This document shows, piece after piece, positions 52,776 through 60,880 of a stretch of DNA of 64,000 bases. A program made the translations under genes and the position numbers. The first letter of the stretch is position 1. The number at the start of each line of letters is the position of its first letter. Origin of the DNA: Alcaligenaceae bacterium CGII-47 (lineage in GTDB: Bacteria > Pseudomonadota > Gammaproteobacteria > Burkholderiales > Burkholderiaceae_B); NCBI GenBank assembly GCA_019166125.1, contig JAHTBO010000002.1, positions 62,001 to 126,000 on the forward strand, written 5' to 3'. Under the pieces are notes generated by a model. That model did no database searches. It had not been told where the DNA came from and saw nothing but the letters and a program-made list of their open reading frames with translations.

Positions 52776-53842
52776 ATCCACAAGATATTGTCTCTGGCCG
52801 CTATCGCATAGAACGCCACATAGGTCGAGGTGGCATGCAAGATGTCTATTTGGCACATGACATTTTGCTGGAGTCTAATATTGCACTGAAAACACCTCAA
52901 CTCGGACAGCCGGACAAGAGATTCAAAAGTAGTGCAAAAATAGCTGCAAGAGTTAATCATCATAACGTGGCAAAAACCCTGGACTATATTGAGGAGAATG
53001 GCCGACTTTTTCTTATCGAAGAACTTGTTGATGGTGATAATCTTGAAAATAAGCTCAAGACTTTTGGTGCCATAGACCCTCATCTCGCTGCTCGTATATT
53101 TCTGCACGTTTCCAAAGGCGTTGCTGCTTCACATCATGCTGGAGTTGTTCATCGTGACTTGAAGCCAAGTAACATCATCGTTGAACATGGCGTTAATTTG
53201 CATGAGCTAAAAATCACTGATTTCGGCATCGCCACACTAACAGAAGAGGTCTTTGATGAAGCTGCACGGGAAGGCGATATAACCAGATCGACATCTGGAA
53301 CAATTCGCGGTGCTCTGCCTTATATGGCACCAGAGATGATGTTCAGGCAGCCAGGTGAACACCCAGGCGCCTCAGTCGACATTTGGTCGCTCGGCGCCAT
53401 GATGTTCCAGATAATGACCGGAAAAGTTCCTTTCGGCGTTTATCTCCAGGCTGCTGTCAATGTGCAGAATAAAAATAGAGAGCCTTGGCCGGACTTCATG
53501 ACGTCAAACCCGCAATATAAGATTCTTGCGCAGCAGTTACAGTCCCTCGTGGAAGACTGCCTTCAGTACAACATTGCGGACCGTCCTACCGCTGATGATG
53601 TTGTCGCGAGAATTTCTAATCTTTGCTTTATCGGCGTTGATAGGAAGGTTGGAAGTGTGGCCAACCTAATTCAAAATGGATATAGCGGCTTCATAGACGG
53701 CGACGACGGTGTAACGACCTTTTTTAGTCGAGAAAGCGTTTATGGGTCAAAATCATCAGCCACGCCTGGAAAGAGAGTGTGCTACTCGAATTTTCCGGGG
53801 TCGCCGCGTGATCGAGGTCATCCGATCATTGTTATCGAATGA
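52772..53842 (+). CDS. Second Ser/Thr protein kinase of the module
   Basis: A 356-residue Hanks-type kinase: GRGGMQDVYLA, Lys40 in IALKTP, HRDLKPSN (127-134), TDFGIAT (DFG 150-152) and YMAPEMM. The domain ends near residue 290 with the DRPTADDV Arg motif. A 65-residue tail of no known family follows (SVANLIQNGYSGFIDGDDG ... FFSRESVYG). No membrane helix or sensor domain is present. Gene packing says the two kinases and phosphatase form one signalling unit; the tail may hold the substrate or effector contact. Confidence 0.88.
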   Translation: MNPQDIVSGRYRIERHIGRGGMQDVYLAHDILLESNIALKTPQLGQPDKRFKSSAKIAARVNHHNVAKTLDYIEENGRLFLIEELVDGDNLENKLKTFGAIDPHLAARIFLHVSKGVAASHHAGVVHRDLKPSNIIVEHGVNLHELKITDFGIATLTEEVFDEAAREGDITRSTSGTIRGALPYMAPEMMFRQPGEHPGASVDIWSLGAMMFQIMTGKVPFGVYLQAAVNVQNKNREPWPDFMTSNPQYKILAQQLQSLVEDCLQYNIADRPTADDVVARISNLCFIGVDRKVGSVANLIQNGYSGFIDGDDGVTTFFSRESVYGSKSSATPGKRVCYSNFPGSPRDRGHPIIVIE

Positions 53843-53857
53843 TTTTGTAGTAATTAT

Positions 53858-53887
53858 GGGGGGGGCTCCACCGTCCCCCTCCTTTTT
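53858..53887 (+). terminator. Terminator of the PP2C-kinase-kinase operon
   Basis: A G-run (53858-53865) pairs with CCCCC (53875-53879), followed by TCCTTTTT. It lies 16 bases after the second kinase stop. Confidence 0.6.
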
Positions 53888-53898
53888 CAGATTTATGC

Positions 53899-54054
53899 CA
53901 GGCAACGCTCGGCAAGCGGTAGATTCTCCAGCCCTGAGTAGCCCAACGAGCACGTCGCCACCAGTACCAGAGCTACCTTGAGCCGCTGCATCAGCAGATG
54001 ATCGGCCTGCTAAAGATCAGGAATCCCGCTAGGATGGTTATGGGAGATTGGAGG
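53899..54054 (-). pseudogene. radC remnant
   Basis: On the minus strand one frame reads PISHNHPSGIPDL, a TAG stop, QADHLLMQRLKVALVLV, then a drifting tail ending ENLPLAERC. This follows intact RadC ([33 protein letters not shown]...SFAERGLI) with many changes and the stop. It is a decayed second radC copy on the far side of the kinase module. Confidence 0.8.
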
Positions 54055-54111
54055 CGAGATGCCGAGATAGCTTGAGCGGCACGCTGGGAAACCGGGCTGT
54101 TTGAGACAAGG

Positions 54112-55176
54112 CTAATCGTTACCCGTTTCTCGCTGTTCCATCTGCAACTGCGCCCGCTGAGTTGCCTGTTGTAGCCGCTCCACCAGCACGCCCCTCGGCG
54201 GCAAGGCTGTCAGGTACTCGGCAACGTGGATTCCCGACTTGTCCAGTTCCAGCAATTCGATCTGCTCGCGCTTCTTGCCGGTGCAAAGGATGATCCCCAG
54301 CGGCGAGGCTTCCTCCGGCTCCCGTTCGTGCTTGTCGAGCCACCGAAGGTAAAGCTCCATCTGCCCTTTGTAGGCCGCCTTGAACTCGCCGACCTTCAAC
54401 TCCACCGCCACGAGCCGCCGCAGCTTGCGGTTGTAAAACAGCAGGTCGAGGTGGAAGTCGTCGCCATCAATTTGGATGCGCTTCTGCCGGGCCACGAAGC
54501 TGAAACCCGCGCCAAGCTCCAGCAAGAACGACTCCATTTCGCGGATGATCGCTGCCTCTAGGTCGCCTTCCTGCCAGGTATCCCGTAGCCCCAGGAAGTC
54601 GAGGATGTACGGGTCGCGCATGACCAGCGCCGGTGTCATGCGCTGTGCATCGCGCAGGGTCGCCAACTCCTGCGCAATCGTGTCGTCCGGCTTCTTCGAC
54701 AGTGCCGTGCGCTCGTACAACATCGAGTCGATGCGCTCGCGCAGCGTCCGCACACTCCAGCGTTCGGCGCCGGCCATCTGCGCGTAGTAGTCCCGCTGGA
54801 GCGGCTCCTTGAGTGCCAGCAGCAGGACGAAATGCGACCAGCTCAATTGTCGCGACAGTGTCGCGACAATTGGCTCCTCGGGGAACGTGGCGGCGAACTT
54901 GACCATCCGGCGCAGGTTCTTTTCCCCGAAGCCGCGCCCATAGTCGCGGGCAAGCTGCTCGGCCAGGGTCGGCAGGATTTCCTCGCCATACTCGGCCCGC
55001 TGCCCGGCCAGCACCTCCGTATGGATGCGCTGGCCGATGCGCCAGAACAGCAGGGTCAGCTCTGCATTGACCGTTGAGGCGACGCGCTGGCGCGATGCCT
55101 CGATCAATGCCCGAATATCCCCCAGCAGCGCCGACGGCGCGGCGGTTGACGTGATGGATGCCTTGCGCTTGCTCAT
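54112..55176 (-). CDS. PDDEXK nuclease-domain protein (YhcG/DUF1016-like)
   Basis: A 354-residue protein. The N-terminal DUF1016 part shows LLFWRIGQRIHTEVLAGQRAEYGEEILPTLAEQLARDYGRGFGEKNLRRM and SWSHFVLLLALKEPLQRDYY. The C-terminal nuclease domain shows FHLDLLFYNRKLRRLVAVELKVGEF with the D...ExK active site. Family members often accompany restriction systems or integrases. The ATG overlaps the integrase stop by 4 bases, so it is translated together with the integrase and may assist recombination or protect the element. Confidence 0.9.
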   Translation of the reverse strand: MSKRKASITSTAAPSALLGDIRALIEASRQRVASTVNAELTLLFWRIGQRIHTEVLAGQRAEYGEEILPTLAEQLARDYGRGFGEKNLRRMVKFAATFPEEPIVATLSRQLSWSHFVLLLALKEPLQRDYYAQMAGAERWSVRTLRERIDSMLYERTALSKKPDDTIAQELATLRDAQRMTPALVMRDPYILDFLGLRDTWQEGDLEAAIIREMESFLLELGAGFSFVARQKRIQIDGDDFHLDLLFYNRKLRRLVAVELKVGEFKAAYKGQMELYLRWLDKHEREPEEASPLGIILCTGKKREQIELLELDKSGIHVAEYLTALPPRGVLVERLQQATQRAQLQMEQRETGND

Positions 55177-56372
55177 GCCAGGGCCTCCGTTGGTTGCCGC
55201 ACGCCCGTGATGGCCTGCCGTCGGCTCGCCACCAGTTCGGCCGCTTCCCGCACCGGCTTGTCCTCGGTGTGGACGTAGTGCATGAACATCGCCACGGTCT
55301 TGTGGCCCGTCAGCTTCATGCCTACCTTGGTCGGCACGCCCGAATTGGCAATGTCGGTTGTTGAGCGATGGCGGATGCCATGCGTACCGACGTGCGGCAC
55401 ACCGGCGGCCTTGAGCACGCGCTTCCAGCCGCCATAGTGTTCGCCGTGGGTCATGTGTTTGGCCGGGTCGTTGGGCGATGGCAGGACGTAGGGGCAACCC
55501 TCTAGGCGCGGCGCCGTCGAAAGCAGCCGATAGGCTTCCTCGCTCATGGGCTTGGAAATGCCGCCGGTCTTGCTGTCGGGCCAGACAACCCGGCGCTTCT
55601 CCAGATCAACCCAGCCCCATTCCAGCGGGCAGATTTCAGAGCGCCGGGCGGCGAACTCGAACTGCAACCGGATCGCCAACGGAATGACGTAGTTCTCCAG
55701 TCCTTCCGCCTCCAGATGCTCCAGGTGGCGGAAGATCCGCACCAGTTCATCGTCCACGATGAGCCGGGTTTCCTTGCCGGGCGGGTACATCGGGACGTGG
55801 CGGCACGGATTCGTGCCGTCAGGGCGCAGTCCCCACACCTCGGCCATGTTGAACATCTTGCGCAGCACGCCGAAGGTGCGGTTGGCCTCGGCCGGCTTGT
55901 GGGCCAGTTTCTTCATCAGCGCGGCCACGTCGGGGCGCCTAACGTCCTTTACCTTCATACGCCCCATGATGGGGACGATGCAGCGGTCAATAACGCCCTG
56001 GTAGCCGCGCTGGGTGCTGGGCTTGTTGCGCTGCTTGGAGTAGTCCTCCATGAAGGTAGAGCAATACTCCTTCATGGTCGGCGCCTTGCGGGCGGCGGCC
56101 TTGGCCGCGCTCGGGTCGCCGCCCTTGCGCACTTCGGCCAGCCACTCCTGCGCCATGAAGCGGGCCTGTTCGACGGTCAGCTCGCCAAACTGGCCCAAGG
56201 CAGGCTTGCGGCGCTCGCCAGCGTTCGTGCGGTACTGAAGCATGAACACCCGGCGGCCTGCTGGGGTGATCTTGCATAGGAAGCCAGGCACCACGGTATC
56301 CCGCAGTTCGACGGCCTGCGCCTGGGATTGCGCCGACTCCACGGCGGTCTTGGTGAGCTTGATTCTTGCCAT
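55173..56372 (-). CDS. int: Tyrosine integrase of the ICE
   Basis: A 399-residue site-specific recombinase. A DUF4102-type arm-binding N-terminus (IKLTKTAVESA...ELRDTVVPGFLCKITPAGRRVF) and a SAM-like core (MKEYCSTFMEDYSKQRNKPSTQRGYQGV) precede the catalytic domain. That domain has Arg in FEFAARRSEICPLEW, HGIRHRSTTD (HxxR), GHKTVAMFMHYVH with the nucleophilic Tyr, and the SKTGG Lys. All active-site residues appear present. It reads inward from the right end of the ICE, so attR should lie just to its right. Confidence 0.94.
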   Translation of the reverse strand: MARIKLTKTAVESAQSQAQAVELRDTVVPGFLCKITPAGRRVFMLQYRTNAGERRKPALGQFGELTVEQARFMAQEWLAEVRKGGDPSAAKAAARKAPTMKEYCSTFMEDYSKQRNKPSTQRGYQGVIDRCIVPIMGRMKVKDVRRPDVAALMKKLAHKPAEANRTFGVLRKMFNMAEVWGLRPDGTNPCRHVPMYPPGKETRLIVDDELVRIFRHLEHLEAEGLENYVIPLAIRLQFEFAARRSEICPLEWGWVDLEKRRVVWPDSKTGGISKPMSEEAYRLLSTAPRLEGCPYVLPSPNDPAKHMTHGEHYGGWKRVLKAAGVPHVGTHGIRHRSTTDIANSGVPTKVGMKLTGHKTVAMFMHYVHTEDKPVREAAELVASRRQAITGVRQPTEALA

Positions 56373-56548
56373 GATGACTCCTCTGAAACCTCGGTTTCCA
56401 AGAGCCGCATGGGGGCCAAGCGGATGGAAACTGGGTCAAGTTTCGGAAAGCACCGGCATATGATGGACGCGCCTAAGTTATTGATAAACATGCGGTATCG
56501 TGCTTTGGCGTAGTCCAGCGAAGTACCGGGCTGGAGTCATCGTCAAAC
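56373..56548. other. ICE right-end region
   Basis: These 176 bases between the integrase start and the chromosomal SYLF terminator contain no gene. They must hold the integrase promoter and the att site. No tRNA is seen, and no direct repeat of the left junction was found by eye. Confidence 0.5.
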
Positions 56549-56581
56549 AAAAAAAACCCGGTGCGCACGTGGTGCCCCGGG
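56549..56581 (-). terminator. Terminator of the SYLF gene
   Basis: Read leftward, a CCCGGGGCAC...GTGC.CACCGGG hairpin (56557-56581) is followed by eight T (56549-56556). It ends the leftward chromosomal transcript and marks chromosome-side DNA at the ICE edge. Confidence 0.85.
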
Positions 56582-56645
56582 AAAAGAAATAATACGAATC
56601 TCGTTCTATCGTGAAAAACACGTCGCTGGATCACCGCATCCCATA

Positions 56646-57230
56646 CTACAGATCCTTTTTATGTATCTTTGTGCCTTCCAGCGAGACGCCGGCCATCAGT
56701 CCTGCATTCGTTAACACAAAGCCCACGACGTCTTGTTTGGCGGTGTTGGTATCTATTGCCCCATTCGCGCCAACCTCTGCAAGTGCGACGGTTGCATCAG
56801 CGCCCACTGTCCAGCCATTGCTGGCCCGGAATTTATCCAAAGCATCCTGTGTCATGAACAATATGACGATTGCCCTGGACTGGGCCCCAATTTGCCAACC
56901 GATAGAGCCGGCAGTCGTACTATAGTAGCCGTCATTACGACCGCCTACACGCAACACGCCGTTACCATGCTCGGCGCCCAGTATAAAGCCGGCACGTAGG
57001 ACGGATGGAAAGATCAGCACGCCTTTGGCGCGCTCCACCATTGCCCGCGAATCAGGCGCTGATTTGTAGAGCCTAGAGAGCGTGGTGTCAGCGCTCTCAT
57101 TGATCGTGCTGCGTTGTTGGGTGGCCGTCGCCTGGTCCGTGGACCCAGTGGTGGTGCATCCGGTAAACGCGACGCTGGCCAGTGCTACGGCGACAACTGC
57201 GAGGGTGGGCTTGATGAACTGTTTTTTCAT
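56646..57230 (-). CDS. SYLF (YSC84-like) lipid-binding lipoprotein
   Basis: A 194-residue exported lipoprotein with lipobox AFTGC (Cys25) and a SYLF/YSC84 domain: SRAMVERAKGVLIFPSVLRAGFILGAEHGNGVLRV, GGRNDGYYSTTAGSIGWQIGAQSRAIVILFMTQDALDKF. SYLF domains bind phosphoinositides or other lipids in eukaryotes; bacterial members are envelope proteins linked to stress. A sigma-54 promoter lies 48 bases before the ATG, overlapping nothing but the end of the AI-2E gene's spacer. Confidence 0.9.
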   Translation of the reverse strand: MKKQFIKPTLAVVAVALASVAFTGCTTTGSTDQATATQQRSTINESADTTLSRLYKSAPDSRAMVERAKGVLIFPSVLRAGFILGAEHGNGVLRVGGRNDGYYSTTAGSIGWQIGAQSRAIVILFMTQDALDKFRASNGWTVGADATVALAEVGANGAIDTNTAKQDVVGFVLTNAGLMAGVSLEGTKIHKKDL

Positions 57231-57277
57231 GGATCTTCTCCGTATGTGGAAATGTTTTGATGCGACATAAAAGTCAG

Positions 57278-57293
57278 AGCAATTATCGTGCCT
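57278..57293 (-). promoter_or_regulatory. Sigma-54 promoter of the SYLF gene
   Basis: The minus strand reads AGGCAC-GATAA-TTGCT, one mismatch from the -24 consensus and exact at -12. The transcript would start about 36 bases before the ATG. It lies between the AI-2E stop and the SYLF gene, so SYLF can be expressed on its own. Confidence 0.8.
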
Positions 57294-57297
57294 GCAC

Positions 57298-58473
57298 CTA
57301 CTCACCGAGCAGTTCGGCGATGGGCTGCATCCCCTCGATCCGTTCCGAGATAACCTTAATTACCATGACGATCGGCACGCACAGCAACATCCCCCACACG
57401 CCCCAGAGCCACTGACCAAATAAGAGCGCCACGAATACGGCACTCGGATTCATTTTGGCGATTCGACCCGTCATCCAGGTGGTGACCAGCATACCTATGA
57501 TGGAGGCCAAGACGAGAAACACGCCACTCACCAAAAACATCATTGCAAACGATCCAAATTGCAAAAAGGCAGCCAGACCCATTCCAGTGGCTGCGGCGAC
57601 CGGTCCAAAATAAGGAATGATATGTAATAGTGCTGACGCGACCGCCCAGGCCCCAGGATTAGCCAGACCAATCCAATGCAAAACAAGCCAGGTCAGCAGT
57701 GCCAGCAAAATATTTGTGACTAGCAGCATAAACATATAGCGCTGAATCGTCGTGTTAATGTCATCCAGTATATGGACGGTGACCTTTTTATGAGACAAGG
57801 ATGGCCCCGTGAGTTTGACAAGTTTCCTCTTAAAGGTGTCACCTGAGAGCAACAAAAAAAACACAAGAAACAGCACCATCGTTAATTGTCCGAAAAACCC
57901 GAGCGTGCCCAGTGCCCCGCTCCATAGCCAATCGTTGATATTAAACGTTGGGGCCTTCTCAGCCTTTGTGTCTGCGTCGCGCGGCGCAGTATTTGTCGCG
58001 CTTTTGAGTGCATCGGCAGCGTTATGCACCCGGTCCAATACATTCAGCTCACCGTTATTGCTTCGCTTGAGCGCCTGTGTGAGCTTATAGGCGGCCGTGG
58101 GGGCCTGCTCCATGATTACCTGCACTTCGTTATAGATTGAGGTCGTAATCCCCACAGTCGAGAGCACGAGGGCGAGCATGACTAAACAAACACCCAAGAT
58201 TCGGGGCATCACCCGGGTTAGCCAGATCACCACGGGGTTGAGCGTATAGGTGATGAGTACGCCAAACACCAGCGGAATAAAGAAACTACGAGCCCATTGC
58301 AAGGCAAATGTAAAGGCAAGCAATGCCAGAACCGTCAACGCCAGACTACTTGCATCCATCCGATGCGGCTTGATGACAGTGCCAATCTCTTCGCTTGGCA
58401 CGCGGAGGTCCTCCACCATTGCACAGGCGTCTGAGATAGGTGGGTTCTCAATCTCTATTTTCTGCATATCCAT
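57298..58473 (-). CDS. AI-2E-family transporter (PerM-like permease)
   Basis: A 391-residue membrane protein of the AI-2E/PerM superfamily. It has helix pairs near residues 35-75, a large soluble loop (NNGELNVLDRVHNAADALKSA...), and the C-terminal block with VLHWIGLANPGAWAVASALLHIIPYFGPVAAATG and LLFGQWLWGVWGMLLCVPIVMVIKVI. Members export signals, ions or unknown solutes. The ATG follows GGAGGCATCG; an in-frame ATG two codons later is possible. It has its own sigma-54 promoter, and the SYLF gene follows. Confidence 0.92.
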   Translation of the reverse strand: MDMQKIEIENPPISDACAMVEDLRVPSEEIGTVIKPHRMDASSLALTVLALLAFTFALQWARSFFIPLVFGVLITYTLNPVVIWLTRVMPRILGVCLVMLALVLSTVGITTSIYNEVQVIMEQAPTAAYKLTQALKRSNNGELNVLDRVHNAADALKSATNTAPRDADTKAEKAPTFNINDWLWSGALGTLGFFGQLTMVLFLVFFLLLSGDTFKRKLVKLTGPSLSHKKVTVHILDDINTTIQRYMFMLLVTNILLALLTWLVLHWIGLANPGAWAVASALLHIIPYFGPVAAATGMGLAAFLQFGSFAMMFLVSGVFLVLASIIGMLVTTWMTGRIAKMNPSAVFVALLFGQWLWGVWGMLLCVPIVMVIKVISERIEGMQPIAELLGE

Positions 58474-58545
58474 CGATGCCTCCGTCAATGCATGCGTCTC
58501 ATTCACAATTGTGGCTCGCCACAAATTGCACCCATCAGGATAGAC

Positions 58546-58561
58546 AGCAATTGACGTGCCA
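58546..58561 (-). promoter_or_regulatory. Sigma-54 promoter of the AI-2E transporter gene
   Basis: The minus strand reads TGGCAC-GTCAA-TTGCT, a full consensus match. The leader is about 60 bases. It stands back to back with the rightward promoter at 58622-58637, so one activator site between them could serve both. Confidence 0.88.
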
Positions 58562-58621
58562 GACCTCAATCAATACGTCTCGCAGGCACCAAGCCGGGCG
58601 CATGGAAATACGCCTCAGCCC

Positions 58622-58637
58622 AGGCACACTAATTGCT
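58622..58637 (+). promoter_or_regulatory. Sigma-54 promoter of the proline-rich gene and clsB-like gene
   Basis: AGGCAC-ACTAA-TTGCT has one mismatch at -24, the right spacer and an exact -12. Transcription would begin about 20 bases before the ATG at 58669. The 60 bases to the opposing promoter contain two AATACG[TC]CTC direct words (near 58572 and 58607) that could be activator sites. Confidence 0.8.
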
Positions 58638-58668
58638 CGGATCCAACCACACACTCAAGGAGCTGATC

Positions 58669-58914
58669 ATGGACGCGGAAATTAAGCGCATACATCAAAC
58701 CACCGTTTACCCGACTCAATCAAAAGCACATATGCCGCCTCTGCCAGAACCGGACAAGGAGCCTAATCTGCCGCCGAACATCCCACCGATTGGGCCTGAT
58801 GAAGTCGAACTTCCTGTGGATTTACCATCACGTGAAAACCCGCCTGACATTCGTGATCCAAACACGACGCTGCATGAATACGTGTCGTACTTGCTAGGTC
58901 ATCGAATCGAGTGA
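58669..58914 (+). CDS. Small proline-rich protein, unknown function
   Basis: An 81-residue, acidic, Pro-rich protein (MPPLPEPDKEPNLPPNIPP...VELPVDLPSRENPPDIRDP) ending in HEYVSYLLGHRIE. It has no signal peptide or membrane helix. AAGGAG lies 6 bases before the ATG. It shares a sigma-54 promoter with the downstream phospholipid synthase, 34 bases away. No known family is recognised. Confidence 0.7.
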   Translation: MDAEIKRIHQTTVYPTQSKAHMPPLPEPDKEPNLPPNIPPIGPDEVELPVDLPSRENPPDIRDPNTTLHEYVSYLLGHRIE

Positions 58915-58948
58915 TAGGCTTACAAATGATAAGAGGCAGAGGGCCCAG

Positions 58949-60172
58949 ATGATCAATCAATGGCGTGAAGGGAATGAATTTATCCTGCTTGAAAATGGTG
59001 AGCATTATTTTCCGCGAGTCATCCAAGAAATCCAGGAGGCAAAGAACGAGATCCTGCTAGAAACATTTATTCTCTTTGACGATAAGGTCGGTCAGGCATT
59101 GCGCAGCGCCTTGATGGCTGCTGCGAGGCGCGGGGTGATCGTGGATGTGACGGTTGATGGGTACGGCTCTGACGCGTTAACAGCAGACTTTATATCCGGC
59201 CTGACCGATTGCGGCGTACGCTTCCATATATTCGACCCCTACCCTCGCATATTTGGTATGCGAACTAATTTATTTCGCCGCATGCATCGAAAAATTGTTT
59301 CGATAGATGGTCTGGTCGCCTTCGTTGGCGGCATCAACTTCTCGGCAGATCAATTAGCGGACTTCGGGCCTGAGGCAAAGCAGGATTACGCGATAGAGAT
59401 TCGGGGCCCGCTGGTCGCTGACATTCAGAGGTTCGCACGCGATGCGCTTGGCAAAACCGCCCCTTCTGGTGGTCGCCGTCTGCGGCGCAAACTACGCAAG
59501 CAAGCTGCGCCTGCTGGCGACACGTATGGTCGATTAGTCATCCGCGACAACGACAAGCACTCCAAGGATATCGAACGATCCTATCGGGCAGGCATCCGTC
59601 TGGCACGTTCGGATATTATGATTGCGAATGCGTATTTCTTTCCAGGCTATCGCCTGCTGCGCGATCTGGCTCGCGCCGCTCGTCGTGGGGTCCGAGTAAG
59701 ATTAATTCTACAAGGTCAGCCCGACATTTTGATAGCCCAATTCGCAGCCAGTATGCTTTACCAATACTTGATCGACGCTGGCGCCAGTGTCTACGAATAC
59801 TGCCAGCGGCCGCTGCACGGCAAGGTAGCATGCGTAGACGACACGTGGTCTACCATCGGGTCGAGCAATCTGGATCCACTTAGTCTGGCCTTGAATCTTG
59901 AGGCTAATGTATTTATCCAGGATCGTGCATTTACGGGTGCGCTACGTCAGGCGCTCGAAGACCTGCTAGCGAAAGACTGTCGTCCAGCACGCGTCTCACC
60001 GCACTCAGGTGGCAGATTACGTCGCTTATGGGTGGGGGTAGTGATCTTCCATTTTTTGCGTCGCTTCCCGGCATGGGCGGGCAGTCTACCCGCGCACAAG
60101 CCGGAACTAAAGTCGTTTATTGCCGCCGACGTCCAGTCCTGTGGCGAGGCCGGTCATCAACGTACCGTATGA
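58949..60172 (+). CDS. clsB: Cardiolipin synthase B-like phospholipase D protein
   Basis: A 407-residue PLD-superfamily enzyme. Two HKD motifs are complete: HRKIVSIDGLVAFVGGINFS and HGKVACVDDTWSTIGSSNLDP. The opening LLENGEHYFPRVIQEIQEAKNEILLETFI is typical of ClsB (YbhO). It probably makes cardiolipin or related lipids at the inner membrane. It is the second gene after a sigma-54 promoter, fitting a membrane-stress role alongside AsmA, SYLF and AI-2E. No transmembrane anchor precedes the first motif, as in ClsB and unlike ClsA. Confidence 0.92.
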   Translation: MINQWREGNEFILLENGEHYFPRVIQEIQEAKNEILLETFILFDDKVGQALRSALMAAARRGVIVDVTVDGYGSDALTADFISGLTDCGVRFHIFDPYPRIFGMRTNLFRRMHRKIVSIDGLVAFVGGINFSADQLADFGPEAKQDYAIEIRGPLVADIQRFARDALGKTAPSGGRRLRRKLRKQAAPAGDTYGRLVIRDNDKHSKDIERSYRAGIRLARSDIMIANAYFFPGYRLLRDLARAARRGVRVRLILQGQPDILIAQFAASMLYQYLIDAGASVYEYCQRPLHGKVACVDDTWSTIGSSNLDPLSLALNLEANVFIQDRAFTGALRQALEDLLAKDCRPARVSPHSGGRLRRLWVGVVIFHFLRRFPAWAGSLPAHKPELKSFIAADVQSCGEAGHQRTV

Positions 60173-60226
60173 GTACCCTCATCTCAGTATTACAATCAAG
60201 CAGGGCAACCCAAGCGAGAATTAAAC

Positions 60227-60481
60227 ATGCAACAGACTGAACAGGCAGCCGAAGTTATCGCCCACGAGCTCAACAACGTTCTAATGGCGATCAGTCTGAG
60301 CCTCGAAATATTGGGCGAGCACTGCGCCGCCACAGACAAGACCCAACATCTGCTAGAGCTTGCACGCGATAGCATCGAACGTGGCGCATATCTCAATCAG
60401 CAATTATTGAATATTGCCAAACGCCAACCGCCCTGTCAGTTGGCGCATCCACCTCAAGAGACGCGGCCAGCGAATCCTTAA
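60227..60481 (+). CDS. HisKA-only histidine kinase fragment or mini-phosphotransfer protein
   Basis: An 84-residue protein with a His-phosphorylation box AAEVIAHELNNVLMAISLSLEIL and a following helix (LLELARDSIERGAYLNQQLLNIAKRQ), the two helices of a HisKA dimerisation domain. No ATP-binding domain follows; the frame ends in a Pro-rich tail. It may be a genuine phosphotransfer protein for the nearby receivers or a kinase remnant. It sits 55 bases after the clsB-like gene and is convergent with a receiver gene. Confidence 0.65.
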   Translation: MQQTEQAAEVIAHELNNVLMAISLSLEILGEHCAATDKTQHLLELARDSIERGAYLNQQLLNIAKRQPPCQLAHPPQETRPANP

Positions 60482-60493
60482 GGGGCATCGCCC

Positions 60494-60862
60494 TTATTTC
60501 GCGAACAGGAGCTTTGCAATGGCTTTTCTGAGTTCACCCACCTGAAAGGGCTTTTGCAACACGGTCTGATCTGCATAAGCTGCTTCCAGTCCCGCCGTCC
60601 CATATCCTGTTGAAAAAACGAAGGGGATCTTGCGTTGGATGAGGGTATCAGCGATCGGATAGCTACGCACACCATTAAGATTAACATCCAGGATAGCGAA
60701 GGCATAGGTGCCGTTGCGTGCCGCCTCCAGGCCCTCAGCAAAATTAGCAAATAAATCGACATCAAACGCATCGATATCCAGCAAGATGTCTTCGAGCAGC
60801 ATTGCGATGAACATCTCGTCCTCGATAACGAGAACACGTAGTTTGATTTTGCCAGGGGCCAT
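60494..60862 (-). CDS. Single-domain response regulator
   Basis: A 122-residue receiver: IEDEMFIAML, phospho-acceptor Asp59 in ILDVNLNG, the RSYPIADTL segment and Lys in LQKPF. No output domain. It is close kin to the receiver at 9557-9931. It follows the NtrC-type activator gene by 18 bases and is probably co-transcribed with it. It may draw phosphate from the same kinases and so tune the sigma-54 regulon. Confidence 0.9.
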   Translation of the reverse strand: MAPGKIKLRVLVIEDEMFIAMLLEDILLDIDAFDVDLFANFAEGLEAARNGTYAFAILDVNLNGVRSYPIADTLIQRKIPFVFSTGYGTAGLEAAYADQTVLQKPFQVGELRKAIAKLLFAK

Positions 60863-60880
60863 GAGAATTCCTATAGTGGC

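Larger units (their letters stand above)
12134..56548. mobile_element. Integrative and conjugative element with a trb-type mating system
   Basis: It holds an integrase at one end, a TraG coupling protein, a relaxase, a TraF peptidase, all trb pore genes, RepA/ParA/ParB functions and the usual DUF2285/DUF2840/DUF2958/DUF736/DUF932/RadC set. This gene content and order resemble Tn4371-like and related ICEs of beta- and gammaproteobacteria. Base composition rises sharply compared with both flanks. The ends given are outer limits: the left end lies between the AsmA stop and the DUF6088 start, the right end between the integrase start and the SYLF terminator. No convincing att direct repeat was found by eye, so exact ends are open. 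Confidence 0.85.

Noticed and set aside
50657-53842. Type VI secretion regulatory set (PppA, PpkA, Fha)
   Set aside because: No type VI structural gene is in the window, and neither kinase has the membrane-anchored sensor region of PpkA.
12134-56548. att direct repeats at the ICE ends
   Set aside because: Only shared words of about 7 bases (such as GGTCAAG, CCTCTGA) were found by eye, which is expected by chance.
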